Shown here: positions 46,489 to 57,486 of the stretch, piece by piece
How positions within the stretch are numbered: position 1 is the stretch's first letter
Layout of the letters: each line of letters opens with the position of its first letter
NCBI GenBank assembly: GCA_037501455.1
Contig: CM074857.1
Span: forward strand, 109,215,501 to 109,279,500
Source of the DNA: Lantana camara
Lineage: Eukaryota > Streptophyta > Magnoliopsida > Lamiales > Verbenaceae
Direction: 5' to 3'
Length of the DNA: 64,000 nucleotides
Notes under the pieces: generated by a model
The model's database searches: none
Seen by the model: the letters and a program-made list of their open reading frames with translations, nothing else
What the model was told of the DNA's origin: nothing
Made by a program: the position numbers and the translations under genes

Positions 46489-47901
46489 TATTGAGTGTGA
46501 AATCTGCATTAATCTTAGTGTTAATTGGAGTATTGTTGTGCCGTTTGATGCGGTTATGTGTTTATTTTGCTCCATGTAGGTGTTTTAGGAGTTGGAGATT
46601 AGAAACAGCGAAACGAAGCGAATTCACGTATATTTGGAAGAAAAAGGAGTAACCCCCGTTACCTCTTGGAAGAACAAAGAGTTTAACCCCCGTTAACAGA
46701 CACAGGAGCAGCGCTTTTGGCGAATCAAAGGGGTAACGCCCGTTACCCCTGGGCAGAAGAAAAGTGGTAACGCCCGTTACCACTTATAAAAGCGTTATTG
46801 CGATTTCAAGGCAGTAACGGGCGTTAACGATAAGTGCACGTAGATAGGTAATGCCCGTTACCTAGGGCAGCGAGACAGAATTTAGGGTTGCTATTTAAGT
46901 GCGTTTTGGAGTTTTTTTGAGGGAGTTCTTCTTCGAGTTTTGAAGGGTTGTTCAAAGAATTTCGAGAAGATGAAAGGATCGAGTTCTTTAACAACTTCGG
47001 TTTTTCGGTTTATTTACTGCTTTAATTATCAAACTAATTCCTTTGAGTTTAAGTTTAATTAGTATTATGTTAGATTCATTTTTCCAGATTTTGACTGAAT
47101 GTTTATGAGTTTGTTTTTGAGACTTTGTCTTTATTTGATGAACATGAATTCCTTTAATGCAATTTATTTTATTTTTATGAATTTTGCTTTAATTATGAGT
47201 AGCTAAACCCATATGGCTAGGGGAGTGATGATGAATGTATGATATGTGTTTGATATGATACTTGAATGACTTGTGCTAATTCTTAGTGTGAAAACTGGGT
47301 CGAATTGAATTGTGAAGGCCTGATCACCCTTAGCATAATCTAGAATTACTTGAGAATCGAGAGGTTAATAGTAATTGAGATGGTTTTCATAACTAGTAGA
47401 TTGTATGAATGCAAAGAGATTTGGTTCTAGTCTATTTAATTCCATGCCAAGCCGCTAGAATAGGAATTGCACTAGTCTTGGTCTTGTTGGTTTAATTAAT
47501 ACATTGATGATTGCGAGAGCAACATTGAGCTTAATTAAATACACGGTTATACCTTGAGAGAGGATAATTCATATATAAGTGACTAGGTTGTAGAATTGCA
47601 CTTGTCAAACAAGTATTGTATTGAATCATAAATACATAAGTCATTGTTTCCCCTGCCTATTTAGTCTACTGGGTTTAATCCGTGTTTAAGTGTGCTATTT
47701 GTGTTTTCTTAGAGTTAATTACTTCAATTTTATTCTTGTAGATAGAAATAACAATTTGAATTCGTTCGGTCATTAGATTGGAAATAGATATTGAGTAGTG
47801 ATTGATTTCTCTTCCCTGTGGGTATGGTCCTATTGTGCTACGTGTATATTAAGTGTAAACCTGCATGATTGGTTTTAACTTAGTGAATCTAAACCACAAC
47901 A
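46489..47901 (+). mobile_element. Athila-like 5' LTR
   Basis: TATTGAGTGTG...CTAAACCACAACA, 1413 bp; the first two bases are TA instead of the TG seen in the 3' LTR. It lacks a ~34-bp insert present in the 3' LTR at about 54959-54993. Confidence 0.85.
46646..46868 (+). repeat. GTAACG..CGTTAC palindromes, 5' LTR
   Basis: Six units, among them GGGGTAACGCCCGTTACCCC, TGGTAACGCCCGTTACCA and AGGTAATGCCCGTTACCT. Arms GTAACG/CGTTAC with a CC loop, and outer pairs that covary between units. Confidence 0.85.
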
Positions 47902-47908
47902 AAGTTTT

Positions 47909-47926
47909 TGGCGCCGTTACCGGGGA
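47909..47926 (+). promoter_or_regulatory. Primer-binding site, tRNA-Asp type
   Basis: TGGCGCCGTTACCGGGGA, seven bases after the LTR. It differs by one base from the TGGCGCCGTTGCCGGGGA site common in plant Athila/Tat elements, which pairs with tRNA-Asp. Confidence 0.85.
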
Positions 47927-48060
47927 AGGCGTTTTAAATCAATATTACTTAAATATTTTAATCTAGTGCTTTAGACCATTACTTTACTTTGTGTTCGTTG
48001 TCTTTTGTCACTGTGGAATTGGACTGAGGATTTCTTTTCCTTTGTGCAGGTTTACGGTGC

Positions 48061-50137
48061 ATGCGAAGATCTCAAGATCCGAAATTAGTACCATACGATC
48101 CGGAGATCGAGAGAACACTGAGTGCTATTAGGAGGAAGCATAAAAAGGATAAGAAACCGACTACCATACCGATGGCTGACCCAGCTCAAGATCCACCACC
48201 ACCGGCCATAAGAGATTATAACGTGTTGTAGGCTGGAGTGATTCAGACTGCAGCCCGTCCCCCGATAGCAGCAAATAATTTTGAGATCAAACCAGCTATC
48301 TTCAATCTGCTGCAGAACAATCCGTTTTTAGGATTACCACTGGAGGATCCGACATCACATGTTGAGTATTTCCTTGAGGTGTGTGATACCTTTAAGATCC
48401 ACAATGTCACTACTGATGCTATCCGAGTCAGGCTTTTTCCCTTTTCACTAAGGGAACGAGCTAAAGCATGGTTGAGTACTGTCCCAAACGAATCTTTTCA
48501 GACTTGGGCAGCATTATCTCAGGCTTTCTTAGCCAAGTTCTTCCCACTTAGCAAAACCACGGAGTATAGGAATGATATTAAAGGTTTCAGACAGTTGGAC
48601 GGAGAGTCTTTCTATGAAGCTTGGGAGAGATTCAAGGATTTGCAGAAGAAGTGTCCACATCATGGGATTCCCCGGTTGGTTATTAATTCAGACGTTCTAT
48701 AATGGGATGTCCCCTACTTTTAAAGGAGCGATAGATGCCGCAGCTGGCGGAGCTTTCTTGTCAAAAGCTGAAGTTGTCGCTACTGAATTGTTAGATAATA
48801 TGTCACAAAATGATGTATTTGTGCATGAGAGGAGCCATTCACAACCAGCCAAGGTGCAAACAGGAGTAATAGAGTTAGATGGCCTAACCGCCATCAATGC
48901 CAAATTTGAGGCCCTCAACAAGAAATTGGATCAACTTTCTGTCAATGCAGTTAGGATACCACTCCAACCAGTTCAGGTAACTTGTGAAATCTGTAGTGGT
49001 CCACATGCGTTTAATATGTGTCCTCATACCAATGCAGGAGAACAGGTGCAAGAACAGGTGAACTATGCAAACAACTCCAAACCAGTAAATGATCCCTACT
49101 CAAACACCTACAATCCAGGATGGAAGAACCGCCCTCACTTTTCTTGGTCTAATAATCAGAATGTTCAGCAACCACCTCAAGCTAGGCCACAATTTCAGCC
49201 TAGGCAGCAATTCCAACCAAGACCACCAGCCCCCTACAATGCTACGCCCCCTCAACAAGAGCAAAAGCAGGGATGGGAGGCTGCACTTGAGAAATTCATA
49301 GCCATGTCTACGGATCGACATCAGAAGTTGGAAGCTCAGGTAGAACAGATGGTGAATCAGAACAGAAATTTGGAGACTCAAATTGGTCAGATTGCCCAAT
49401 CTTTGAATATGAGAGGCCCAGGAATGCTACCAAGTCAAACCGAAAACAATCCTAAGGAGCATTGCAAAGCCATATCTGTAAGAAGCGGTAGAGAGTATAA
49501 AGGTCCGAAGTTACTTGCAGATTCGGACGTTGAGAAATTTGTTTGTGAAGAAGTTGAAGAGGTAGTTAAGATTGAAAAGGTGAGTATAGAAGAGAAGAAG
49601 GAAGAGTTCCCGTCAGAGCCAAAGGTGAATGTGGCAACTGAGTCACATTTGTCACCAATTTCTTCTCCCCAACTATTTCAGAAGCAGGAGTTAGAGAAAG
49701 GATTGGTTTCAAGTATAAGGAAGTCTGAAGACTTCACCACTGTTGCACTTACTGAGGAATACAGTGCTATTATTCAGTATAAGTTTCCCTCGAAGCTTAA
49801 AGATCCAGGGAATTTTTCAATTCCTCTAACTATTGGTTCTTTGCACTTTCATAATGTATTATATGATTTAGGAGCTAGTGTAAGTTTAATCCCTTTATCT
49901 ACTTGTAGGAAGTTAGGAGTAAAGGAGCTCAAACCAAGTAATATAACACTCCAACTAGCTGACAGATCAGTGAAATACCCTACAGGAATTCTTGAGGATG
50001 TGTTGGTAAAAGTTGGGAAATTCTACATTCCTACTGATTTTGTAGTTCTTGATGTTGAGAGCGATGATATGATGCGATTGATCTTTGGAAGACCATTTCT
50101 ATCCACGGCAGGAGAAGATATTGATGTTCAGAATTGA
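48061..50137 (+). pseudogene. Athila-like gag-protease, broken
   Basis: Gag would build the particle and the aspartic protease would process it. From ATG 48061 the frame meets an in-frame TAG at 48229, continues through a Retrotrans_gag-type domain (about 48280-48690, with W-F-Y-R positions such as FYEAWERFKDLQKKCPHHG), and shifts frame at a run of C (48670-48673). The rest reads to 50137: zinc knuckle CEICSGPHAFNMC (CX2CX3HX4C, the spacing usual in this clade), a Q/P-rich linker, a coiled stretch, then the retropepsin-like domain with DLGASVSLIP in place of DTG and the flap-side LIFGRPFLSTAG. A TGA ends the frame where relatives read on. At least three lesions, so not functional as it stands. 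Confidence 0.85.
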
Positions 50138-50866
50138 CGCCTCACGTTCAAAATAGGAGATGAAAGCTTAGAGTTTAGGAATTTTGGTCCCATACCACCA
50201 CCACCGATTCCGGATAAATGTTGCATGATCAAGGAGATAAGTGAGACCTCAAACGGAGTGGTGTTAATTTCGGAGAAAAGTGATGCAGTTGATTGACGAG
50301 GAGAACCGAAGTCCCGAAATTCAAGAGGATAGGATATTTTGAAATTAAACACTTGGAGTTCAAGCTCCTGTGTTGTGAGTAGCAAGAACGAGGTCACTCC
50401 TTGTGACTCGTCGCTTGGGGATTGCTGATCCCTAATCCGGTTCTCAAAGTTAAGCTAACAACTATAACTTAGAACTATTCCCTCTCTCTTGTTTCTTTTC
50501 TTTTCTTTTCTTTTTTGTTCATTTCGTTCGCCTAGTTTTTCTCGTCTGATTTAAGTACTCTCTCTCTCTTTTGCAGGTTAAGTGAGGTGTTGTCAGAATA
50601 TGCAGGCAAGGACCGTGATTTGAGCTTTAATGTCGGTATGAAGGTCCATTTTTGTTGTGTGTGAGCATGTATGCGCATGATTGGATTTGCTTGTGAGGAG
50701 CATGAATTATGGTGATATTTTGCAATATGTGCTTTGAGATATTTGTGTGTTACGAGATTGGTGCACTATGGCTTGATTGCAAATTTTAGGTTAATCTGTG
50801 TGAATTAACGTGATTAAGCACCGTCCGAGTTGGCTTTTGGGTAAAATTGAGTTTTGTACGAAAACG
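50138..50866 (+). other. Element interior, no coding domain
   Basis: The protease frame stays open for about 50 codons after its stop, then becomes non-coding. In autonomous relatives reverse transcriptase, RNase H and integrase would follow here; none of their motifs is seen. A pyrimidine-rich (TTTTC)n and CTCTCTCT stretch at 50490-50575 ends in TTTTGCAG, a possible splice acceptor. Confidence 0.5.
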
Positions 50867-51073
50867 TGAGTAATGGGCATTACCCCATTACTTGGCCTTT
50901 TCTGGTAACCCCCGTTAATGGAGTCAGGCATCTCAAGAACTGTTGGTAACGGGCGTTACACCTCTTCTAGTTCAATTTAGGTAAGGCCCATTAACGGGTA
51001 CATGCGAAGTAGGACAGTAGGAGTAACGAGCGTTACTCCTGATAGGCATAATTGAGGTAACGCCCGTTAACGG
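50867..51073 (+). repeat. GTAACG..CGTTAC palindromes inside the element
   Basis: Another run of about six units between gag-protease and the extra ORF, e.g. GGAGTAACGAGCGTTACTCC (51020-51039, perfect arms) and TGGTAACGGGCGTTACA. This is the same motif class as in the LTRs, but the flanking sequence is unrelated, so it is not a copy of the LTR. Confidence 0.8.
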
Positions 51074-51638
51074 CCAGAAATCGAGTTTTAATTTTAAAAG
51101 AGGAAGACTTGTGTTTGAAGTTAAATCCTAATTTCTCTCAACTTAGGTCATACCCCACCATAACCTATATATTTGGCCTTCCCTCTCTTCTTTTCTCACA
51201 TAACACAATCTCTTAGAAGAGAAGCAAGAAATTCTTCCTCTCCAAGGCACCACCAACATCACACATACTCCTTTCTTTCTAAGCTTGAATTGGTAAGTAA
51301 TCCCTCTCTCTAAGCTTGATGTTAGAATGAATTCTTCCTATCTAAGTTGAATTTTGGGCTAGAATTGTTGAATTTGGAGAATTTTTGCATGCTAGAACTA
51401 GGTTTAATGATTTGTAGTGAGTTCATCTTGAATTGACTGAATTTTGGAAGAACCCTAGTCTCTAGCTAGCCTTTGAATTTCAATTGGGGAATTGATTTTG
51501 GAGAATTTTTGAACTTGAGTTATAATACTAGATCCTTGTTGATTTGAATTGGGTAGATTAAAGAATCTTGATCAAAACTCAAACCCTAGGTTAGTGCATA
51601 CCAGGTGTTCGATAAATTGTCTGAATGAATCATGATTG

Positions 51639-51750
51639 ATTTTTATGTGCTTTTCCCTTGTCTTATATGAATAATATAGTACTATGGCTCGCAGATTTTT
51701 ATGTGCTTTTCCCTTGTCTTATATGAATAATATAGTACTATGGGTCGCAC
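51639..51750 (+). repeat. 56-bp tandem duplication over the ORF start
   Basis: ATTTTTATGTGCTTTTCCC... is repeated at 51639 and 51695, so the presumed start codon context occurs twice: ATG at 51684 (ATGGCTCGC) and at 51740 (ATGGGTCGC). The two ATGs are in different frames; only 51740 leads into the ORF. Confidence 0.9.
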
Positions 51751-52981
51751 TAAGCGCTCTAGAGTTCCTGAGCCCTTCACTACTTAATCCCGGTTGGAGC
51801 ATCAACCATTGGAATCAGTCAATATAACGGTGAATGCTATGGGCAATCCCTTTCAAGGGAATTTGACAAGGAACATTGTGTCTACTAGGTTCTTCAAGGA
51901 CATGTGGATGGAGAAGTTTGAGGCTTGGGAAGAAGTGAAAAGATTGTTTGACAACATCGGGCGGTTTCCTTTCCTTACACGGAAGGATTTGACGTATGCC
52001 GATATGATGGCCGCTTTCTTCACCACAATGAACTTCAACCCGGTGGACAACACATTGACTTTTACTCTAGATGATATGGAAACTCGAGCATGGAATGCAG
52101 GCCGGATAAGGGAGATTCTTCGTTTTCCAGCTAGTGCCACTACTTCTTTGCCTAAATGGAGTGATGCTCAAAGAGAGGCGGTATGGAGATCCTTCCCGTT
52201 GCGAAAGGGTGTTTCTAATTATTCCCCCCAGAATACACAGGATAGCTATCTTAATTTATTGGCGTGGGTGATAGTTCATAGGATTTTGGCCACGGGATTT
52301 TGTGCTCGATATGGAAGAGATAGCCACATTAATGAGACTGATCTGGGAATAATGTACATGATGAAGGAAGACATCAAGTTTGACGGAACGACTGAATTCC
52401 TTTAGAAGCTTCAGGAGATTGCTGGGAGTGTTACTGGTATGATAGCCCATGGCGCATTTGTCACTATGTTTGCTCGAGAGATGAATTGGAGTTCTCGGGA
52501 TTCGTTGCCCGTTGACTTTGGCTATGAGATTGGTCCACAGTACTTGGAGAATGTAGGCTTGGCTATTGCTTGGGAGAGTGGACAACTCAAGGAGTGTATC
52601 ATGCCATAGTGGCCAATTCGGGATAGAGATCGACTCTGTCAGATGTATAGCTGGGGTAAGGCCCGTTTTGATGAGCTCATAGTGATGCAGAAGGAGTTTT
52701 TAGATCGGATTCCGGATAGGCCGGATGACGAGTTTGGGATTCTCCGTCGTACCTCGCCGGTTGTTGATGAGGCTAATGATGAAAACCCGGTTACTGTGAT
52801 AGGCCTGCGTACAGAGTTGGCAGGATTAAGGGCTGATTTGACCACCGTGATCGCGAGAGTTGAGGATCTAGCACGTTATGTGGATGAGTGATTTGATGAG
52901 TGGAAGGCTCAGGTGGAGGCAAAGTTCGAAGGGTTCTGTGCTCGTGTTGATCAGTATTTTGGAGGACCCCCATCACCCTGA
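51740..52981 (+). pseudogene. Athila-type extra ORF (env-position ORF), broken
   Basis: A 414-codon frame from ATG 51740 to TGA 52979-52981 with four internal stops (51785, 52403, 52606, 52889), otherwise open and protein-like. It resembles the conserved plant Athila ORF family: a short basic N-terminus, a WMEKFEAWEEVKRLF segment, DLTYADMMAAFF, DDMETRAWNAGRIREILRFP, and a helical block LNLLAWVIVHRILATGF followed by INETDLGIMYMMKEDIKFDG. A C-terminal acidic/coiled segment follows. In Athila elements such an ORF lies after pol where some elements have env; I see no signal peptide or membrane segment, so an envelope role is not supported. Function unknown. Confidence 0.7.
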
Positions 52982-54499
52982 TTCTGTTATTTTAGTTTTC
53001 TCCCCTGATTTTTAGACATTCTTTCTAGGCATATTCGTTGATATGTTTGGATGATTTTGATACGCTTATTTCTTTGCATATGTTTGAACTCTGTGACCTT
53101 TGTTTATGCAATTGTGGCCTTTTTTACGTGAATTTGTGACTTGTGTGTTGATTGTTGAATGCATGTTGATTGTCAATTGCCTTACACTTGATCCGTGTTT
53201 TCTAGTCACTTATTCAGGTTGTGGAAGCTTTGCTAGCACGTTGCCGGGTCTTCATGTGATCAGGGAGTTTTTCTTGAACCTTAATTCTTTCACTTGCATG
53301 AGGACATTGCAAAGTTTAAGTGTGGGGGAGCATTATAGAGTTTAGTTGAATATTTGCTTGATTAGATGTTTTGTTACACTTGTGATTTGCTAGCAATTGA
53401 GTAATTTTGAAAATTTTGAAAATTTTCCCCCGTTTCGAACTTTTTCTTCGAAGATTGAATGTTGTGCTTTTGCTAGAACGAGTTAGGCTTTTTGAATTGA
53501 GGAAATTTGCATGGGACTTGATGATTTAGTGTGTTAGTATGCCCTCTTATTTTACGCACTTTCCGAACGTGATAATGTACTTTACTTAGAAAGGTGAATT
53601 GATGATGTCTGAATGAACCTAAGATTTGATTAGGATGCATTTTAGTCCTATTGAGGCGAAATTTTGAGTTAATGAAAGATTAAGGAAGTGAAGTAGGCAT
53701 TCGTTGTCGGAGGATATTAATCCTTTAAAGTTTTAGCCGTGTTTCACTAAATAACGTAATCTTATTGACCCCGCTGAGCCTAATTGTTGTGCACGAATTT
53801 TGTAGCCACATTATAAGCCTAATGCACGACAAAATAACCACCTTGATAAATTTTACACCAAGGCTTGCTCGTTTGATTTTATATTGAATATCTATCTTTA
53901 GACCCCTTTTGATTGTTCTTGTGATTGGAATTGAGAGTTATATGTTGAGAAAAAAAAAAAAAGAATGAGAAAAAGAAAAGATATGAAAGAGCAAAAGAAC
54001 AGAAAAGAAAAATTATGCAGAGTGTGAAATTGGGAGGTGGGATACAACCGTCTAAGTGTGGGGGATTTGGTGTCAATGGCAAAAGAAGAGTGTCTAATGA
54101 GTATAAAGATTGAATGATGTAAGCTTGGTGAGTTGTCACTTGGTCCAAATTTCCATAACCTTACCCAAAGCCTACATTACAAGCTCGAAAGACCTACCGA
54201 TCCCGAGTCTCGATTTAACTCCATTAGTGGAGATAGGTGCGAAGAGTTAACTCCGAAGTTGATGATTAGAGCTAAGGAGGAAATTGTGAATTTGTCATTC
54301 TAGTCGTTGTACATTGTTTTGTTTGAAATCACCTACACAAGGGTATACTTCTCATACTATGTCTGACGATCTTATGTGCATGAATACTTCATTTGAAGTG
54401 CTAGACTTGTTTAGGTGATGGTTCGATGATTGCTTTGAGGATGAGGTTTGATGGGGATGTGCTTTCTTTATTCTCGTACTCGAGGACGAGTAATAGGCA
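52982..54499 (+). other. Athila-like 3' untranslated region
   Basis: Parallels 290-1850 of the first element: shared blocks around 'ttgaccccgctgagcc' (53764), a purine tract (53948-54012), and 'cctacattacaagctcgaaag' (about 54170) with 'attagtggagataggtgcgaag'. No ORF. The conservation of this non-coding region between diverged elements suggests a cis function. Confidence 0.6.
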
Positions 54500-54513
54500 A
54501 GTGTGGGGGAATT
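54500..54513 (+). promoter_or_regulatory. Polypurine tract
   Basis: AGTGTGGGGGAATT directly before the 3' LTR start TGTTGAGTG. Confidence 0.7.
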
Positions 54514-55961
54514 TGTTGAGTGTGAAATTTGCATGAATCTTAGCGTTAATTGGAGTATATTGTTATGCCGTTTGATGTTGTTATGTGTTTGTTTTGCTCC
54601 ATGTAGGTGTTTTAGGAGTTGGAGATTAGAAACGGCGAAACGAAGCGAATTCACATATTTTTGGAGGAAAAAGGAGTAACCCCGGTTACCCCTTGGAAGA
54701 ACAAAGAGGTTAACCCCCGTTAACAGATACAGGAGCAGCGCTTTTGGCGAATCAGAGGGGTAACGCCCGTTAGCCCTATCCAGATGGAAAGTGGTAACAC
54801 CCGTTACCACTTATAAAAGCGTTATTGCGATTTCAAGGCAGTAACGGACGTTAACGATAAGTGCACGTAGATAGGTAACGCCCGTTACCTAGGGCAGTAA
54901 GACAGAATTTAGGGTTTCTATTTAAGTACATTTTGGAGTCTTTTTGAGGGAGTTCTTCTTCCGTTCATGACCTAACCTAAGGAGAGATGTTCTGCAGTTT
55001 TGAAGGGTTGTTCAAAGAATTTCGAGAAGACGAAAGGATCGAGTTCTTTAACAATTTCGGTTTTTCGGTTTATTTACTGCTTTAATTATCAAACTAATTC
55101 CTTTGAGTTTAAGTTTAATTAGTATTATATTAGATTCATTTTTCCATATTTTTACTGAATGTTTATGAGTTTGTTTTTGAGACTTTGTCTTTATTTTATG
55201 AACATGAATTCCTTTAATGCAATTTATTTTATTTTTATGAATTTTGCTTTAATTATGAGTAGCTAAACCCCTATGGCTAGGGGAGTGATGATGAATGTAT
55301 GATATGTGTTTGATATGATACTTGAATGACTTGTGCTAATTCTTAGTGTGAAAACTGGGTCGAATTGAATTGTGAAGGCCTGATCACCCTTAGCATAATC
55401 TAGAATTACTTGAGAATCGAGAGGTTAATAGTAATTGAGATGGTTTTCATAACTAGTAGATTGTATGAATGCAAAGAGATTTGGTTCTAGTCTATTTAAT
55501 TCCATGCCAAGCCGCTAGAATAGGAATTGCACTAGTCTTGGTCTTGTTGGTTTAATTAATACATTGATGATTGCGAGAGCAACATTGAGCTTAATTAAAT
55601 ACACGGTTATACCTTGAGAGAGGATAATTCATATATAAGTGACTAGGTTGTAGAATTGCACTTGTCAAACAAGTATTGTATTGAATCATAAATGCATAAG
55701 TCATTGTTTCCCCTGCCTATTTAGTCTGCTGGGTTTAATCCGTGTTTAATTGTGCTATTTGTGTTTTCTTAGAGTTAATTACTTCAATTTTATTCTAGTA
55801 GATAGAAATAACAATTTGAATTCGTTCGGTCATTAGATTGGAAATAGATATTGAGTAGTGATTGATTTCCCTTCCCTGTGGGTACGATCCTATTATGCTA
55901 TGCGTATATTAAGTGTACACTTGCACGATTGGTTTTAACTTAGTGAATCTAAACCACAACA
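54514..55961 (+). mobile_element. Athila-like 3' LTR
   Basis: TGTTGAGTGTG...CTAAACCACAACA, 1448 bp, near-identical to the 5' LTR apart from a ~34-bp insert at 54959-54993 and scattered substitutions. Confidence 0.85.
54673..54890 (+). repeat. GTAACG..CGTTAC palindromes, 3' LTR
   Basis: Six units matching those of the 5' LTR. AGGTAACGCCCGTTACCT (54873-54890) is perfect here, while its 5' LTR twin has one change (GGTAAT). Confidence 0.85.
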
Positions 55962-57313
55962 AGCATATCATACGTTTCGTAGCCAAACATATCATTTCAA
56001 ATTTAACTTATCTTATTAAAGTACTTGCAAGTTTTATCTTAATTTAAGAGTCTATCCCCGTTTCATGAATCCCAACAAACAGACAGAACACTCGGCGAGT
56101 ACGAGCACAAACTCCAATCTTAACTCCTCAGAACACATCATATCATAACAAAAGAAAACAAAACGAATCATACCGTATCATAACAAAACATACCAACCTC
56201 TTCTCCGGGTGATGGAAGGGTTGCGCGACCCTAACCATCCATACAGGTGAGGGGAGTGCAAGCTACTCCAAACCCTCAGGATATCCATCCCCCACCAACC
56301 TCCTAGTGGGTTCAGGGATAATCCTTAACATATGGAGACTATGCCCAGGCCTATCCCGACGGCCCGCTGCCATCCTGGGCCGCTTGGCACAATAGAATCC
56401 GGGGCCCAACATACCAAACAATTCATATTCAAATTCATACCCCATTACAAACATACGTATCGTATCATAAATACATAAACCATACCTTACCTTGTAACAA
56501 CTATGCTCTACATACCTCTCCGTCTCAAATCCATAGCATTTCATTAACTCGTAGCTCCCGGCTCATAAGAGGCACATGGTTTGAAGCGTAGTTTAATATT
56601 GTAAAACTTAACAAATCAAACCACATCAAAACAAGAGTACGTAGGCTTATATATAGCGTATCATACTTGCAAACGTATTACAAAGTTATAAAAAATACAT
56701 ACCACACTCGTATTTACTTATACTTAGGGTTATATACCGTACGAATAGAAAACGAGCACGTTGTATTAGGGTATAACTATATCCTAACCTCACCTTACAG
56801 CGACGAAGCTGAAAACACAACGTTTGATCCACCCCGGAATCAACACGGCCAACGAAACACCACCCCGGGTGTACCTGAACAAACTGAAGACAAACACGAG
56901 ACTTGGACTCAAGAAAGAACCACATAGACGAACGGCGTATGCTTATGCACTTAAGAGATGAAATCTTGTAGACAAAGCTCATTCTCATATCAATTACATG
57001 CAAAAAAAGACATTACATAGCTTAACATATCCATAAAAGACATTAAGAAACGTTCATGTGCACAATTAATGCAAATTGATGCAAATGAGTGACATATGGT
57101 AGCATTTAATCAGTTACGAACTCATAACACGTTTTAACATTTAATAACATACTGTCAAATTACAGAACATATCATATTACATTAATTCATATTCATTTAA
57201 GTGCATAAAATAAGTTAGGAGCAAAATCGGGGAGGAAAATGAACACACGAAATAAATTGAAAAAACAAATGTATGTAATACGTCAAAAGGTGACCCTTTT
57301 TTTTATATTTCTC

Positions 57314-57486
57314 AGCCGCGGGGGTGGCTCAGATCAAGTCCTAAAATGTTCAAGGGGTCAACGGGCTGACTTCTTAGAACAAAAATAGACATGGGGGTGT
57401 CCCATGACAGCAACTCAATTCTTAAGATTTCATGGCCTATACACGGCTATGACTCATTTTGTGAGAGGGGTGTCACCCCACAGCCC
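57314..57486 (-). repeat. Palindrome cassette (GGC/GCC and GGGTGTCACCCC type)
   Basis: Words such as AGCCGCGGGGGTGGCT (57314-57329), GGGGGTGTCCCATGACA and GGGGTGTCACCCC, within the minus-strand LTR and about 440 bp after its candidate donor at 57928. Less regular than the other cassettes. Confidence 0.5.

Larger units (their letters stand above)
46489..55961 (+). mobile_element. Athila-like element with gag-protease and extra ORF, no pol
   Basis: 9473 bp: 5' LTR 46489-47901, tRNA-Asp-type primer site 47909-47926, gag-protease 48061-50137, a palindrome array 50867-51073, an Athila-type extra ORF 51740-52981, a purine-rich 3' UTR, a polypurine tract and the 3' LTR 54514-55961. Flanks are ATCAT (46484-46488) and AGCAT (55962-55966), a 5-bp duplication with one difference. 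No reverse transcriptase, RNase H or integrase is found between protease and the extra ORF. The LTRs are very similar, so the insertion is recent relative to its host LTR. Confidence 0.85.

Noticed and set aside
51740..52981. Envelope gene
   Set aside because: Position fits the env-like ORF of some plant gypsy elements, but no signal peptide, membrane anchor or glycosylation-rich region is visible.
56263..56544. 93-codon frame and its neighbours
   Set aside because: Lies inside a gypsy LTR with no homology to element proteins; shadow frame.
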